Assembly: GCA_960531495.1 (NCBI GenBank)
Contig: OY482852.1
Location: 10,768,666 to 10,832,665, forward strand
Length of the DNA stretch: 64,000 nucleotides
Direction: 5' to 3'
Origin: Zeus faber
Taxonomy: Eukaryota; Chordata; Actinopteri; Zeiformes; Zeidae
Part shown: positions 42,422 to 55,899 of the stretch, one piece after another
How positions within the stretch are numbered: the stretch's first letter is position 1
Layout: every line of letters begins with the position of its first letter
Made by a program: the position numbers and the translations under genes
The notes under the pieces: generated by a model
Database searches by the model: none
The model's input: the letters and a program-made list of their open reading frames with translations, nothing else
What the model was told of the DNA's origin: nothing

Positions 42422-43005
42422 GTTAACACAATGAAAAAGAATCACTGGATTGGAGTTATTGCATCAGTTTAAAAATTGCTTCAAGTTTGTTAAAGTTAGA
42501 TATTTTAGTATCTCAATTACTAACGTACACTGTAATTTTCTCAATGTTACGTTAAGAAAACACTTGAAAATACAGGTTTTTGCAAAGTGAAGCAATGGTT
42601 TTAAGTTCAGTATGAAAGATTTTGTCTTGTTGACCAAAATGCTGCAAAGATATTTGTACATCCATGAAAACCACCGGGCTGTTTCATTAGGCAACTATCA
42701 AGCTGTCTAGACATTTTAATATTTAATGAGTGTTCCAAGCCTCTTGAATGTCTAACTATTTAATAAGCAATCAAGGGTCAAAGAAATGCATTATGACACA
42801 GTGTGGACATTTGTTTTGAACACAAAAAGCTGCTTTAGTTGCTGTTAAAGATAAGTATACATAAAAAAAAAAAAAAAAAGATGAGACGCAGCGTGTTTTC
42901 ACCCAGGTAGGAATTGATCGATGATGATCCAAACATCTAGTCTTAAATTCTGGCGACGGACCTCAGATCAGACGAGTGAGTTGCATCGTATTACAGAACA
43001 AGTGC

Positions 43006-43011
43006 TTTATT
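43006..43011 (-). terminator. creb5 poly(A) signal candidate (AATAAA)
   Basis: The minus strand reads AATAAA, about 2.9 kb after the creb5 stop codon. The adjacent 43015-43370 segment is AT-rich and non-repetitive like a long 3' untranslated region. This would place the creb5 end tail to tail with cpvl, about 0.6 kb away. Confidence 0.45.
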
Positions 43012-43767
43012 TTCATACCATATTGTAGCTGCTGAGACATTAAACATCTGTACAATTACAAAACAGAGGCAATGTCATTAAAACACAAAAAAAAGTACTG
43101 TACAATGTTATGCAGGTGAGAACGAATTCATAATTCAATACACAAACGATGTACTTAAGCGCTGAAATGAGCCTCGATGTAGGGCAGAAGGCAGCAAGTG
43201 CTATGCAAACATTATTTACAGACATGTACCACACGTTTACTCCCCTTCGAAAAGAAAGGTGGTTGCCTTACATGTACAAGATTACAGAAATGAATGACAT
43301 TCTATACAATATTTATAGTTTTTCTAGATTTAAAATGGTACAATTATATGACAATGTGTAGGAACTTCTTACACACCCCACACACGCTCTTCCCACTCAC
43401 ATCTTTTCCTCGTCTTCTCTGTGAAGGAGGCATTTCTCTCTCTTCTTTTAATTTTTTTTTTTTTCCTTTTGCACAACCTCGGTCCACAGTCAAAAAAAAA
43501 AAACAAACAAAGAAAGTAAACTACTAATTTGAAAACATCGACTTCCAGTTCAAAGTCCCTACGAGGCCTTTTCATTGCAGCAATTTTCCCATGCAGAACG
43601 TTCGTTTTTGGAATGATATAACAATCTAGACGGACTTAGAAGACAACCTAAAATACGGCAAGCTTTTTGTTTATGTGTTTTAATAGGGTTGCTACAAAAA
43701 AAGCCCTTTTTTTTTTTTTAAGAGAATATAGTTCTCATTCTCCTATGAACATACATACGATACCGGA

Positions 43768-43807
<40 letters not shown>

Positions 43808-45564
43808 GGGCCCGGGAGCCTCCGCGAAAGAACTGCGATGTAACCCATTAAAGACGAGTAAAAAAACATTCCTACTTCACGTGTAAGCTTCCTTTTGCTT
43901 TTGAGGGAAATGCTAATCGGGGACATTTTGACCGACACGTCTTGAGTTCATTTTGAGGCCCTTCCTAAAATGAAAGGCTCGCAATCGGGATGTGACCCTG
44001 GCGTCACGCACGTCAGGCACCGAGTGTCCAAGCGTCTCGCTGGTGTGTGAACAGGGCGGGTCACGCAGAGCTACTCAGACCTCACTAGACCTTTTTATGG
44101 CTATTCCATCCTCTGGTGTGACAGGGGACAAAGTGCATAGACAGCTTTGTGGTCGCTTTGTTTCGTCACTCCAACTGTTAAACACAGTGCATTTGTCGTC
44201 GTGCTATGGAGTCGTCGGCATTCCTGGCCTCGAGGAGGGTTAAAACAAGGAGACGACATGAAGGTTTTTTTGTTTTTTTTGTTTTTTTTGTTTTTTTTAA
44301 ACGCTGGCGATGATCGAAGGGAGATGCAGTGGAAAGGAAGGAAGGAAGGAAGAAAGAAAGGAAGGAAGGAAGAATGGAAGGGGTCAACAAGATAAAACAA
44401 TATTTATCTGATGAACTGCTTCCCCTTCAAACGCAGCCAACATCCCTGACAACGCCAACAATAAATTGCAAATTGTTGATCATCAATACATCGAAAGCTA
44501 TTAAGTTTGATCGGAAAAAAGATGCGATAAAACGAGGTAATCTTTTTTTTTTTTTTTTTTTTTTAATCGACATTCTCTTACCCTTTAGTAAGCCAACACA
44601 TAATTTTAAGAAAGATTTCAGGCACATTGTGACATTTTGCAAAGCATAGGTGATGAACTGCACCTCTTTTAGAATTAGTAAAACACTGACAGTTATGTGA
44701 TGGGGAAAAAACAACGCCTCTTTGCTCGTGCGCGCTCGTGTTTGTTCCATAGACTCTCTCTCTCTCTCTCTCTCTCGAACCGTCCACCCCCTTGTGTCGC
44801 AAGGGCACAAGCGCATCATGTATGCGCTGGAATCACACAGGAAGCGCTTTTTGATCAGCTGCGGAATTAAAAAGCTCTGATCCTTAACACACACACGCAC
44901 ACACACACACACAAAAAAAAGAGGATTTGCTCATTAAAGCTTCTGTTGGTCCTGGAGGTTTTTTTTGGGGGGAGTTTGCTCCAACTCCTGAGCTGCCTCA
45001 CTGGTATCACAGTGTCGAGTTATTTTCGCTGTAACAGCAGAAGTACGTCCCCGGGACAAGATCGGCTTGGCCGTGCGTTGCGCGAGGGATGTACGGGGTC
45101 AATACTGGGATGTATTGCTTTACGCTGATGATATGGTGTCGTCTAATAGCATGCTGTAGTTTGTAACACTGTCTGAATACCACTGACGGGAGTTAACAGT
45201 CATATACACTTCTAGAAAAACAACAACAAAAAAGGGTTTAACACACCAGCTTTTGCATATAGATGATGCGTTTAAAAACATCATGGCAACTCTTTGACTC
45301 GCTTTTTAAAAACATCCCAAAGGCAGTGACGTCCCATACGCTCCCTTTCGGAGTTTGGTGACGGGTCCGACACGACGCGCTACATACGGTCGGAAAAAAC
45401 CATCCCACGCCGTTCTCCGTCTCGGGGGGGGGGGGGGGAGTGACGTCTCAGATCGGTCACGGCAAAAAAAAAACAAAAGGGCTGGTGAGAGAGGAGACGT
45501 TTCAAGGCTGAGATCCCCGCCCTGTATAAGCGCCTTGTACCGGAGTTGGAATACAACTGAGGAT

Positions 45565-45619
<55 letters not shown>

Positions 45620-45950
45620 TTTTTCTTTTTTTTTTTTTTTAGCAAGACTCCCTCTCAGGTACATACAAATGAGAAAACATGGATAGAAAACAGAGAAACA
45701 GAAGGAAAATGCCTGCCCAGACGAAGCAGAGAATGCGGGGTTAATAGGGTTGTTAATAGGGATCGGCCTATAAAAATACATAGCTACTGTAGAAATGTCG
45801 GCCTTGCAGGCTTCGGAGGTTTTTTCTTTTTCATTCTTGATGGAAGAGGAGGAGGCACTGTGCAAGTGTACTGACAATCCAGCCTCGGGGAGCGGGGCAG
45901 GCGGGGAGGGTTTAAGGGGGGCAAGCCTGGGTTCGAGTCCCTCTCCTCCT
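43012..45950 (-). other. Probable creb5 3' untranslated region
   Basis: Sequence after the creb5 stop codon in the transcript direction, without a coding signal on either strand; TRIL, expected here from human gene order, is absent. It has simple tracts: CA 43770-43804, GGAA-type 44335-44380, poly-T 44543-44564, TC 44755-44776, poly-G 45425-45439, TA 45569-45605. Confidence 0.45.
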
Positions 45951-48900
45951 CTAGTGGATGGGGTTAATGTCTGTGCGGTGGTTGGCCTGTCCGTGCACGC
46001 CGCCGCCCCCTACAGTCGTGGTGGAGGTGGTGATGGTGTTGTGCTGGATGACCTGGTGCTGGGAGCAGGCTGAGGCCGGGCTGCCCGCCGGACTGCTCTC
46101 TGGACCTGCGGAGGGACAGCAGAGCGTCACTGAGCATGGACAATATGTCCCCCTATGCCGAGAGAGAGAGAGGGAGAGAGAGAGAGCGCGAGCTCACAAT
46201 GTGCAACCTCTGAGCTGCCTTTACTCCTCGCATTGAGGTGGTGTCAAAATAAACACTTGACCAAAAATCAATGATGTCATTGCCACGGCTTTTATTAACA
46301 GAAAAGAAAATATATATATATAGATCTATAAGATCCTGTACAAATTATACACTGAATTTGACTTGTCTCTTAATACCAGAATGGCATTGTGAATCACTGG
46401 ACTCCATAAACATGGCTGACGAAGTTTGGACACATTGGAGGTGACATCTGCACACAAGCGAGCCTCATCAATGAAAGTCTCAGGCCGGGAGTCAGCTCTC
46501 GTCTCTACAAAAGGACCATTCAGCCGAGACCGGAGTGAGTCTGATTTTCCCCGTGCCGGAGCTGCCCAGGGAGGTGCCCGCTCCCAATTATGCGGAAATG
46601 TCACTTGTGTTCATATCAGAGGGCGGGGCTCTGACGCCAGTGCGCGGCCTCGCCGAGGAAGGGCTCAATACTCTGGAGGGATCCTGAAACGTCCGCTGGA
46701 TTTCGGGTCCGGTGCCGCCGCCGCACGCCCTGGCCCCGTCTCCTTCCTTTAGTTGGAACACAGGGCCGAACAGGGGAGCGGCCAACTCCCAGACCGAGTC
46801 GACTCGCCCCACACCCATTGAAACGCAGCCTGGCTACGTCAAAGGAACAGTCCTGAGGATAGGCGTGTTGGCAAATTGGCTGCTTGTCCATCCCATTACT
46901 TCGGTCTGTCTAACAAAGCTCACACAGCAGTTAGATCTGCAGGTTTTTGTTTTTTTTAAGAGGCGCAGTGATGGCGGTGTGTTTTTGGTACGAGTGCGTG
47001 TGTAAGAGATGGAGCTACTCACTGAGGTAACCTTGGGACTCTTTCTGCATTGTCGTAATGGGACAGTCTTTGTGGGTGAGGAGCAGCTGCTTGAGTTGGG
47101 TCACCTCGCTCTTCAGCATGGTCACTTCGTTCTGAAACGCAAGACAAACGCCGGTCAATGGGAGGAACGCGATTGAAATCTGTCCCCAACCGGTGTGAAC
47201 AGGAAATCACTTTGGGCAATTTATTGAGAAATGCCCCAAGGCCTTCCGCCGTACGGTCTGTACGGCAAGGACTTGGACTTGCAAGTACCTTCCTGGTGTA
47301 ATGCAACGTCCAAAATGCACGCACATTCTTGTGCTCGTGATCATTTCTGGATTGAGACGGTTAGTAAGGTTACAAGGTCACCGTTCGACCTTGTACCATC
47401 AATGGCACCGTACAAACGGCTTAGTACCTGGAGTTGCATGTTGGTCTGGGTGAGCTCTTCGGCCTTCTTCTCCAGCGACATCACCCACACTTTCCTCTTC
47501 TGTCTGCACCTCGTTGCCGCCGCCCTGTTTCGCTCGAGGAACTTCCGCCGCCGCTCGTCCGGGTCCTCGTCGACCACCCGCCGGCGGCGCCCTCCGCTGG
47601 GGGGCGGGGACTGCAGCGTCTGCGTGGGCTGCATCTGCTGGGCCGCGGGGGACATCTGAAACACAAAGGTGGGAGGGGAGGACGTTGATGGGTCGTCCTC
47701 TCACAGGACCGGCCGGACATTGTCCTCAAGCCAGAAGGAGAGAGGGGCCTGGACGGGGGCCAGCAACCTGCCTGCAATCACCTTCCCTCTGCCCCGAAAC
47801 GCTCCTTCTCACAAACAAGCTCCTATACATTGCCTCCTGCTGCTATTCCATGTCTGGCAACTTCCCGAAAAAAACAACAAAAAAAAAAAAACATCTGGCT
47901 GTGCCACATGCACTTGTTGCCCGGGCTCTGGGCGTCAGGAGTGACTTAGTGGGTGAGTGACTGGCCCAATTCACCGACCTACCCACCTTGTTTAAGAGGT
48001 GTCAGAAGGCGGTGGTTTTCCACCGCCCACTTCCAATGAGCGCTAACACAACAAACTCTGTCAAAAGGCCCGTTGCTGAAACTGTGAGAACATTGACGGA
48101 TCTTGACATATACTTGGCAGGGTCAAGTGTTTTCAGCTTTCGGATCATTACCATTTTTATGAGATCCATGGAAAAATACAAATGGCTTTGATGGCTTCTC
48201 TGTGTACGGTGTTGTCCTAACGTCAAAATAGTATATTCGGAGCATAAATTGCCGGTATTCTTGGCACATACTTCAACCGGGTGTTTGTCCTTGGAGAGGT
48301 TTCTAGGCGCTATGCAGAATTTGTATCATATCGTGCGTCAACGTAAGTGAAAAGCTTTCGCGCATAACTTGGGATGTCGAAACTTGTTTCAACAGAACGC
48401 CGAAAAGGGAAAACCTCAACACAACACACTAGATAACCGCTTGGTTTCCCGTTGGGTCCGCCGTGTGTGTCGACCGTGATCGCCGCGTGGAAACCTCCTT
48501 CCCGAGCCACCTGCAGCACACCCTGACCGCATAAGAGCAGCCTGGCAAGCGCAACAGGGCGTGGGACATTGTTTTCCACAAAGAGAGCCCCGGAGGATCT
48601 CTCGTAACAGACGCTTTACGGCCTCCCCCTGACCTTTCCCTCCGACGCTGACCTGCGGCCGACAAACCTCAAAGGAAGACGTGACCTTTGGCGACCGGCA
48701 ACGACTCGGCGGTCGGGACGACGCTGAGTGAAACATGTGCTCGCCCGTTGCATCGGAAATGGATCTGAGACGCCGTTTTTCCCGCATAGTCTACAGCGCC
48801 GGGCGTAGAAGTGTTTGTCAAAAAGCTTTCGCTCCGCCCCCGAGACACGTCCGTGCCGAACCTAGTTTATGCGCGGCCGAGTTCTCGGAACCTTGGCTGC

Positions 48901-51900
48901 GGAACCCCGTCGGCCGCATCTCTCACCTGTGAGCCGGAGTGAAGCGCCTGGTGTGGGGACGTCTGGTGCGGGTGCCCCTGGTGGAGGTGGGGGTTGTGGG
49001 AGTTGTGATGGGGGTTGTGTCCCTGTGAGGGGTGGTGGTGCCCGCCCTGGCCGTGGCCCTGGCTGTGGTGGTGATGGCCGTGGTGCTGGTAGGCGTGGGG
49101 GGGCGCCTGCAGGTGCTGGTGCGGGTGCGAGTGCATGGGGTGGTGGGCGCCTTGCTCCTGCCGAGAGGACATCATCTCCATCATGTGACCCATCGAATTC
49201 ATGTTGCCGTTGGCGATGGCACCTGGGTGGTGTGAAAGTGCAGCCTTCAGCCTCTGCGGAGACAAATGGCCTGGGTTTAATGTCATTTATTGGAAACAGC
49301 AAAGGTTTGTACATATATATCAACCTGCTGATTAGTCGCCGTTACGGCACGGGCGGAGGTGTTGACTGCGGATTGAGAAATGGCTCCATAATTCTACATG
49401 TCAGGTTATATATCAAAGCCAATGAGGATGTCCTCTATCTCTCCTTCACTCCTACCATCATCGTTTTTACCCTCTTTCATCCTGTCACGCCGCTAAGCCT
49501 CCCTCTCTCGCTCCCTCTCTCTCTCCCATCTTTTTCATATTCTTAATTGCACCTCCTTCTCCCAGAGCACATGTTAGAGTGTGTGTCTCTCCGGCAAGGC
49601 GGCCCTGGCCGTCTGCCCACGGGAGCAGCTTGCCGGCAAAGTGTGAGCACCGTAGCTGCTTCCTCGGCTGTTGACTCAGCAGGAGGGTTTATTTTTTATT
49701 TTTTGCTTTAACCGTGTGGTCTACTTAAGACCGACTGACCGCTGTCTCTGAGTCGGCAAAGCCGGCGAGACAGGGAGAGGCTCTCTCTCTCAAGGTGCGC
49801 TTGTATTTTTTTATTTTTTTTTGGGGGGGGGGGGGGGGGCGGTGTTATTTGATCCACCGCATTTCAAAGACCTGTTTTCCTAGGTGCGACTCAAAAGACA
49901 AATCCCAGACCAAAGAATAAACTGTAATCTAAACATACATATGTGCCAAAATACCTCCCCTGGGCTTCGTGTGCCGAAGAAACAAAATAGACATAATAAA
50001 AGCAAAGGTTGGAGGGTTGTGTTTGCATTCTGTCGGCCACCGGGGATAACCTTCTCGGGGTGTTGGGTTTTAAACAGCTTCTTACGATGTTGGTGCGAAG
50101 ACATACCTACGTGAGAAGATACCGTTAAAAAAATAAATTCCTGAAGTCCACTGTGACAGGTTTAGGCCAGGAAAAAAAAAAAAAAAAAAAAAGATTCTAA
50201 TGAAATCAATGCATTTACGCCAACGTTGCTGTTATGAATTCCTCAAAAGTTTTTTCCCCTTTTTCCCAGTGATAATTTGTTCTCTTCCCTCGGCCTCCCA
50301 CCCCCAGCTGCTGTCAGTCAGTCCAGGATGTGTCTGGGGTTCCATATCGTTTAACAACCTTCACATTCATGATTCCCACAGGGAGCGGCGGCCAGCTGGC
50401 CTGGATCACTGCGCTGGTCCTCTCCCACACCCCGCTTCAGGGGAGAGTCGAGGTACGCTCTTGCCGGATAGCGAGAGAAAACGGTGAACATGGTGAAAGT
50501 AAAAAATTAATAAATAAATAAATAAATAAAACAGGACCGAGGTCGGGTTCTCTATCTGCGTGTAGGCTTTTGTCTTCCATCCCCAGAGCCTGCGTTTGAC
50601 GATACGAAGAGCCACGCATGAAACCCAGTCACTGAAACCGGAACCCTGCCAAGCCTGTTTTGACAGCTTGGAGTTTCTGCCTCTCATACCGAGGCGGTCC
50701 CAACACACTGACGAGCGGAGCGTTTCTGGAGTTGTATAAACGACGACTTCTTCTTTCCGCCGCCCCGTTCTTTTGACAAGGAACCTTTCGGGGCAATTGC
50801 CTCTGCAACAGTTGTTTTTCTTTGCCGTCAAATCACATGCTGACCCCAGTCAGGCACCCCCCTCCACCCCCACCCCCCTGGCTCCACCATGGCCACCGCT
50901 CGGGGACCGTGGCCTTTCCTCTCTGCGACCAGCCAAACAGGGGTTAAAATACCACAAATTTTAAACCCGCACACAGCAGGACGCCTCAGGCTTGCAGCTG
51001 TCTGCAGCATAGCAGCGATCCAACGGGCGCTGGGGAACAGCGGCGGGGCCTGATATTTACTGTAAGACCGGCTATTGTTCTATAATCCGATAACCACGTT
51101 TCCCATCTCTACATATCCGTGCGCATTGCATCAAGCGACAAACACACATCATTTCCTTTCACCGATGCGCGAGGCGGTAAACTGACCTGCACTCAAGGGA
51201 GCGGAGGGCTCTACAAGGAGAGAGAGAGAGAGATATGAAGAGAGATATGAGGAGTCGTCACCGGTGTCGACAAGGACATGTTCCATGTGTCTGAGGATGA
51301 CATATGAGTTTGACAGGGAACACCTTGCCTTGCCGTCTACCGCGTGTCAGTCAGCACTCGGCGGCGGGGCCCTCCCCTTCTGATAGGGAATACCAATCAG
51401 ACGCTACAGCCGTAAGAGCTATCTTCCGCCGCGGCACGAAGCCGCCTGATTGTGTCCCACAAAGCAGGAAGCCAAAAGCCAGAGGAATGTGGTGCCGCGG
51501 TCGGCGTCGGCCCGCTAACGCTCCGAGATGCTCGTATCTGGCTGGGGTTGGATCTGTCTGGCTCCTTGCCAAGCAGGCGTTAGGTGGGGGGAGGACGGGG
51601 GGAGGAAGGGGACACGGGGAGGGTGCAGGGGTGAGGTGAAGGAGAGCGAGGCGGGGCTCAGTGGCTCCTCCCCTCCCCTTTGCTCGCTCGCGCGCACACA
51701 CACACACACCAATCAGACCGAGAGGCCAAACGCCCATTTGTCAGTGTCTGCGAGCAGCGTCCAGCTGGCAGGGCAGCGCTATCTCTTCATTAATTGAATA
51801 AGCCGCCACCAGAGGAGAGCCGAAGAGTGTCGCAGCAGGCGCAGGCCCGAGCAGAGGCCCCCGGGGGCCCCAGTGCCACCGCCGCCCGTAAAACAGAACA

Positions 51901-54737
51901 GTTATCGGCAGAGCTACAGAGACAGGAAACCGTAGGCCCAAAATCACGTCTATGTGTTCGTTACATTAGATGTGATGAAACAAACAGGTGCGCTTGCCAA
52001 CCCTCAGGATGCTCTTGGAGAATCGCCCCCCTCTCCCGGGGTCAAAACCCTGCAATATTTTTGGATATCAGATTTAAAAGGTTTTTGTTTTTTTTGTTAT
52101 CACAAGCTGCTGCTCAAAGCCAGCCAGCTAACGATGATTTGATCAATAGAAGAAAACTCCTTTCACGTTAGATTGGTTTTGGCATTACGCCCCCCCCGCT
52201 TTTAAACCATTTGAAAATTGTATGGATTGTAAAGAATGATGGATTGTAAAATTTCACACACGTAGTGTCGTAGCGTTACATAACAAAATGCATTTTTCGT
52301 TGCTTTATTGTTCTGTGTTTTTCATACATTTGAACAAAATCACCAGAGCATAGCAATCAATGCCTCTGAAAAATCAAAGTTTTCTGGGGAGGCCCACCTG
52401 ACTCCCTGCCTGCTCCTTAAACTCACTCTACTTCTGAGGCTGCGAGGTTTGAAAGCGTGACAACAGATAAAGGTTCAGAACTGGTACGTAAACAATTTCC
52501 ATGGCAATCATAGCAAACGAAGGAAGGAGGGATAAGACAAATCAGACAGAGCCGCTTTCATCAAGATAAAGCACGAGCTAAATATCTGCAGGCAGGCTGT
52601 CAAGAGTCCAGTGGAAAAGAGAGTCCTTACCTTGCTCCCTCTGGAAATGCGACTTCTAACGCTACATCTGGGGATGTGACATGGCTCCGCTAAAGCCCGG
52701 CTCGTCCATAACTTAAATCCCCCGCATCCAGAACCGCAGTGACGCGGCCGGGGGACATTAGCGGGGTGATGATCAGCGGGGCTGTGATTTCCCAAACACC
52801 TTCATCAGGACCTCTAATGCAGTTTTAACACATGGTTGCATTTCCACCGACTGCTCTAAGCATGAAGACTTAACCACCACCTACAGCCTCTAATAACACA
52901 CACATACACACACACACACGCACGTACAAACGCGCACACACACGTTTGTCCAGCGGCAACATGGATGCCATGGAAAACAGTCATTAAGTCAGTGCAGGTG
53001 TTGGCCTGTGGTGGCACCAGGATCTCGCAGAAGGATGGCACGGAGTCTGTTTCGGCAGAGAGGCCTCGAGCCTGCGTCACGGATAGTCCGTCTGAGACTC
53101 AAACAATAGATGAGAAGTCGTTATTGCTGACATGGAGGAGCCTCTCTGGGTGCCTCCAGCACATTAAATCTAAAAGCCGACACCTCTACTACCCTTTATA
53201 TGCTCAGTAAATACAGTGGAACTGCCGAACAAGCCTATTGATTTTCCATTGTTAAAACCCCATCCTTGAACCGTCCTGCTTTTGCCCAGAGGGGAGCTAT
53301 CTCCTCGCAGACCTTTACCCCTTGACCTCTCCACTCCTTCTCTCTCTCTCTCTCCCTCTTTTTTTTTTCCAGGCCTCTCACATTTATGTGGGTTTCAGTG
53401 CTACCAGGTGATCACCCATTAATGGTATTTATTAATGGCGGCTTTCTATCTGACACGGAGGCCTTTGAGTGATGTTCCTGTGAGTGCTCAGGGCGCATCC
53501 TGAGAACACACTCAGGTTTCTCCTGGCCAGATGACTTCATATCTATTAACCCTGGGAGGAGAAGGAGGGAGCAGGGAGCAGGTACAAAGGGAAGAGACCA
53601 CACCCGCGCCACGACGGGTAAATCAAACACAGTCAGGTCGAGGTGAGCACTTTTATTCCTCTTAAAAGTGGAGCAGTAGGCTATCAGGAGACCTGTGGCC
53701 CTCTGGTGCCTTGCAGCGGCGCAAAGATTTAACCAATCTATAGAGTCGGGAAATAAGTGCGAAACGATCACACTTTTTAATGGGGGAGCGTCTCGGTCTT
53801 TGAATGAGACTGAATGAGTCTGGGGTTCAGCCTGTTTCAACACAATGCTTGGATCGCCTATTCAGTACGGTAACCATGTACGTTATATGCACAGTATCTA
53901 CTATTGCATAATAAAAATGTAGTGCTTGTAACTTTCCTGGCAATATCGCTCTGGAGGCATTGGACGGCTGGCACCGTTCACTATCTGCATTCAAGAGCAG
54001 GGGTTCTATTGCTGTGCCAAACACCATTAAGGACTGTGCTCCATCCTCCTCATCTCCACCATCATTACCACTACCACCAATGCCTGCCTGCCATACCCAC
54101 GCTCCGTCCCCTAAAACCCGATGCCCCCAACCCCATTAGTTCAATTTTATTAGATTTCCCTTCAGCCCTGAGAGGCTGTAACATCCCCTCCCTGTTCCCT
54201 TCTCCCCATTTCTCGCCTATTTCTCCACCCCCACCCTCCTGCGCCCGCCAAGAGCCTGGGACTGTTAAACTGATTTCCTCAGGGAGCGGCGAGGCAGACA
54301 GTCTGATGGGAGTGCTGGGCGGTAACGTCGCCCCCTTTCTTCCCTCACGGGTTTCGGGCCGAGCCGGCCAGGGCCCGGGCCGAACAGAGCCTCCCTTTGG
54401 CTCCAGACGCAGACGTAGCGACGGACAGAACCTGGCTGTTCTGCCAGGCCCAGACACCCTGGTGGTGCGGAGGAGCTGTGGCAGCGTGGGCGCAGCGAGG
54501 CACACGCCCACAGCTGAGCCAGCTCCAAAGCATGTGCTCATGCTCTTGGCAGCCGCGTCTCCTCCCTGTCAACTTAATGGATGGGCCTCTGACTCCAGTC
54601 TGTATATCCCAACCGTTTCCCCGCTTGTAAAGCCCCACTTCAGAGCAGCCTACATGGTTATCGCTGCACCCACCTCCACAACCGGGAACACACAAAAGGC
54701 CTCGGAGCTCAGGAAGGGCGAGAGAAAAACACACATA

Positions 54738-54789
<52 letters not shown>

Positions 54790-55865
54790 GGAGAGGGAGA
54801 GAGAGAGAGAGACTAAAAAAAGAGAGAGGGGGAGAGGTGGTAAATATGTCCACACTAAGGCTTGACTAATATTCAGATCCATGGCTCATCAATCTGTCAG
54901 TAAAGTGTAACCGCTGTTCTTAGGCAAACATAAAGATATTATAGTTATAATAATAATACTAATAACTGTTATTGTTATTGTGTTTTCCACACAATATTAA
55001 GTCTTAATTCATGCATCGACTTCACTTAAGCAATGCTCTCCATAAAAAAAAGGAAGAACTCACTTCCACACGCAAGCCACTCCTCTTCATGACCCGGTGA
55101 TCAAATAACATTGAGAAACGGTATTTGGATGAGTTGTCACAATTCATAAAAGAGAATTGGGGGAAAAAAAATGGCCAGTCCAAAACACAGCGCAGGCCCA
55201 GAGCCTCTTCATATCAAGTGCTTTGGCAGCAGCGAGCAGCTGGAGTGTCCCCGTTACATAAACATCCAGTAAAGGACCTCCGATATCACTGTCACTTTCT
55301 GACTGCTCGGTGCATTCTGCCAACGATTCAAGAGCAATACCAACAATATGATTATGGCCGGTATCAGAGTTTGGTATCATCAATACGACTGATATCCAAA
55401 CATTCTGTGGCATTCATTGCCAAGTTTCAAGACGTGGGAAGTTCATCTGTTGTGTCATCTCGTTGTCAGTGAGCCAAACATACTTCTTTCTGGAACCATA
55501 TTGGTTTTAAAGCTTTATTAGAGCAGCATATGACCTTCAAGTCAGTATCTCTGTTATAAAAAAGAGAATCTGTATTTTAACTAAAGTATCGTTTAGGAGC
55601 CTGCACGGCCACCCCGAGATGTGATACAATAAACCAGAGACTGGGTATTGATCGTTGACTGGGCTCCAGCACCGCCGGGCTGGGTCAGGTTCTGGTCTGG
55701 TCCTGGTCTGGTCTGGGCGGTGGTGGGTCCTGTCGGGCTCCAGATCCTTTCACAGGCTGTGAACCGTGACCAAACGGCTAAAACAACAGCCTGTCATCCT
55801 AAGATAAACAGATGTGACACCCGGCCTCACGCTCGCTGCCGGGTCCACCCCACCCTCAGACAGCG

Positions 55866-55899
<34 letters not shown>

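Noticed and set aside
45925..45942. tRNA-like B box (GGTTCGAGTCC) after the creb5 stop
   Set aside because: No A box or cloverleaf partner at the right distance; chance match.
53904..54869. 321-codon plus-strand frame in the creb5 intron
   Set aside because: Longest open frame in the window, but of low complexity, ending in an R-E repeat from a GA tract. It has no domain or splice support and an equally open opposite strand.
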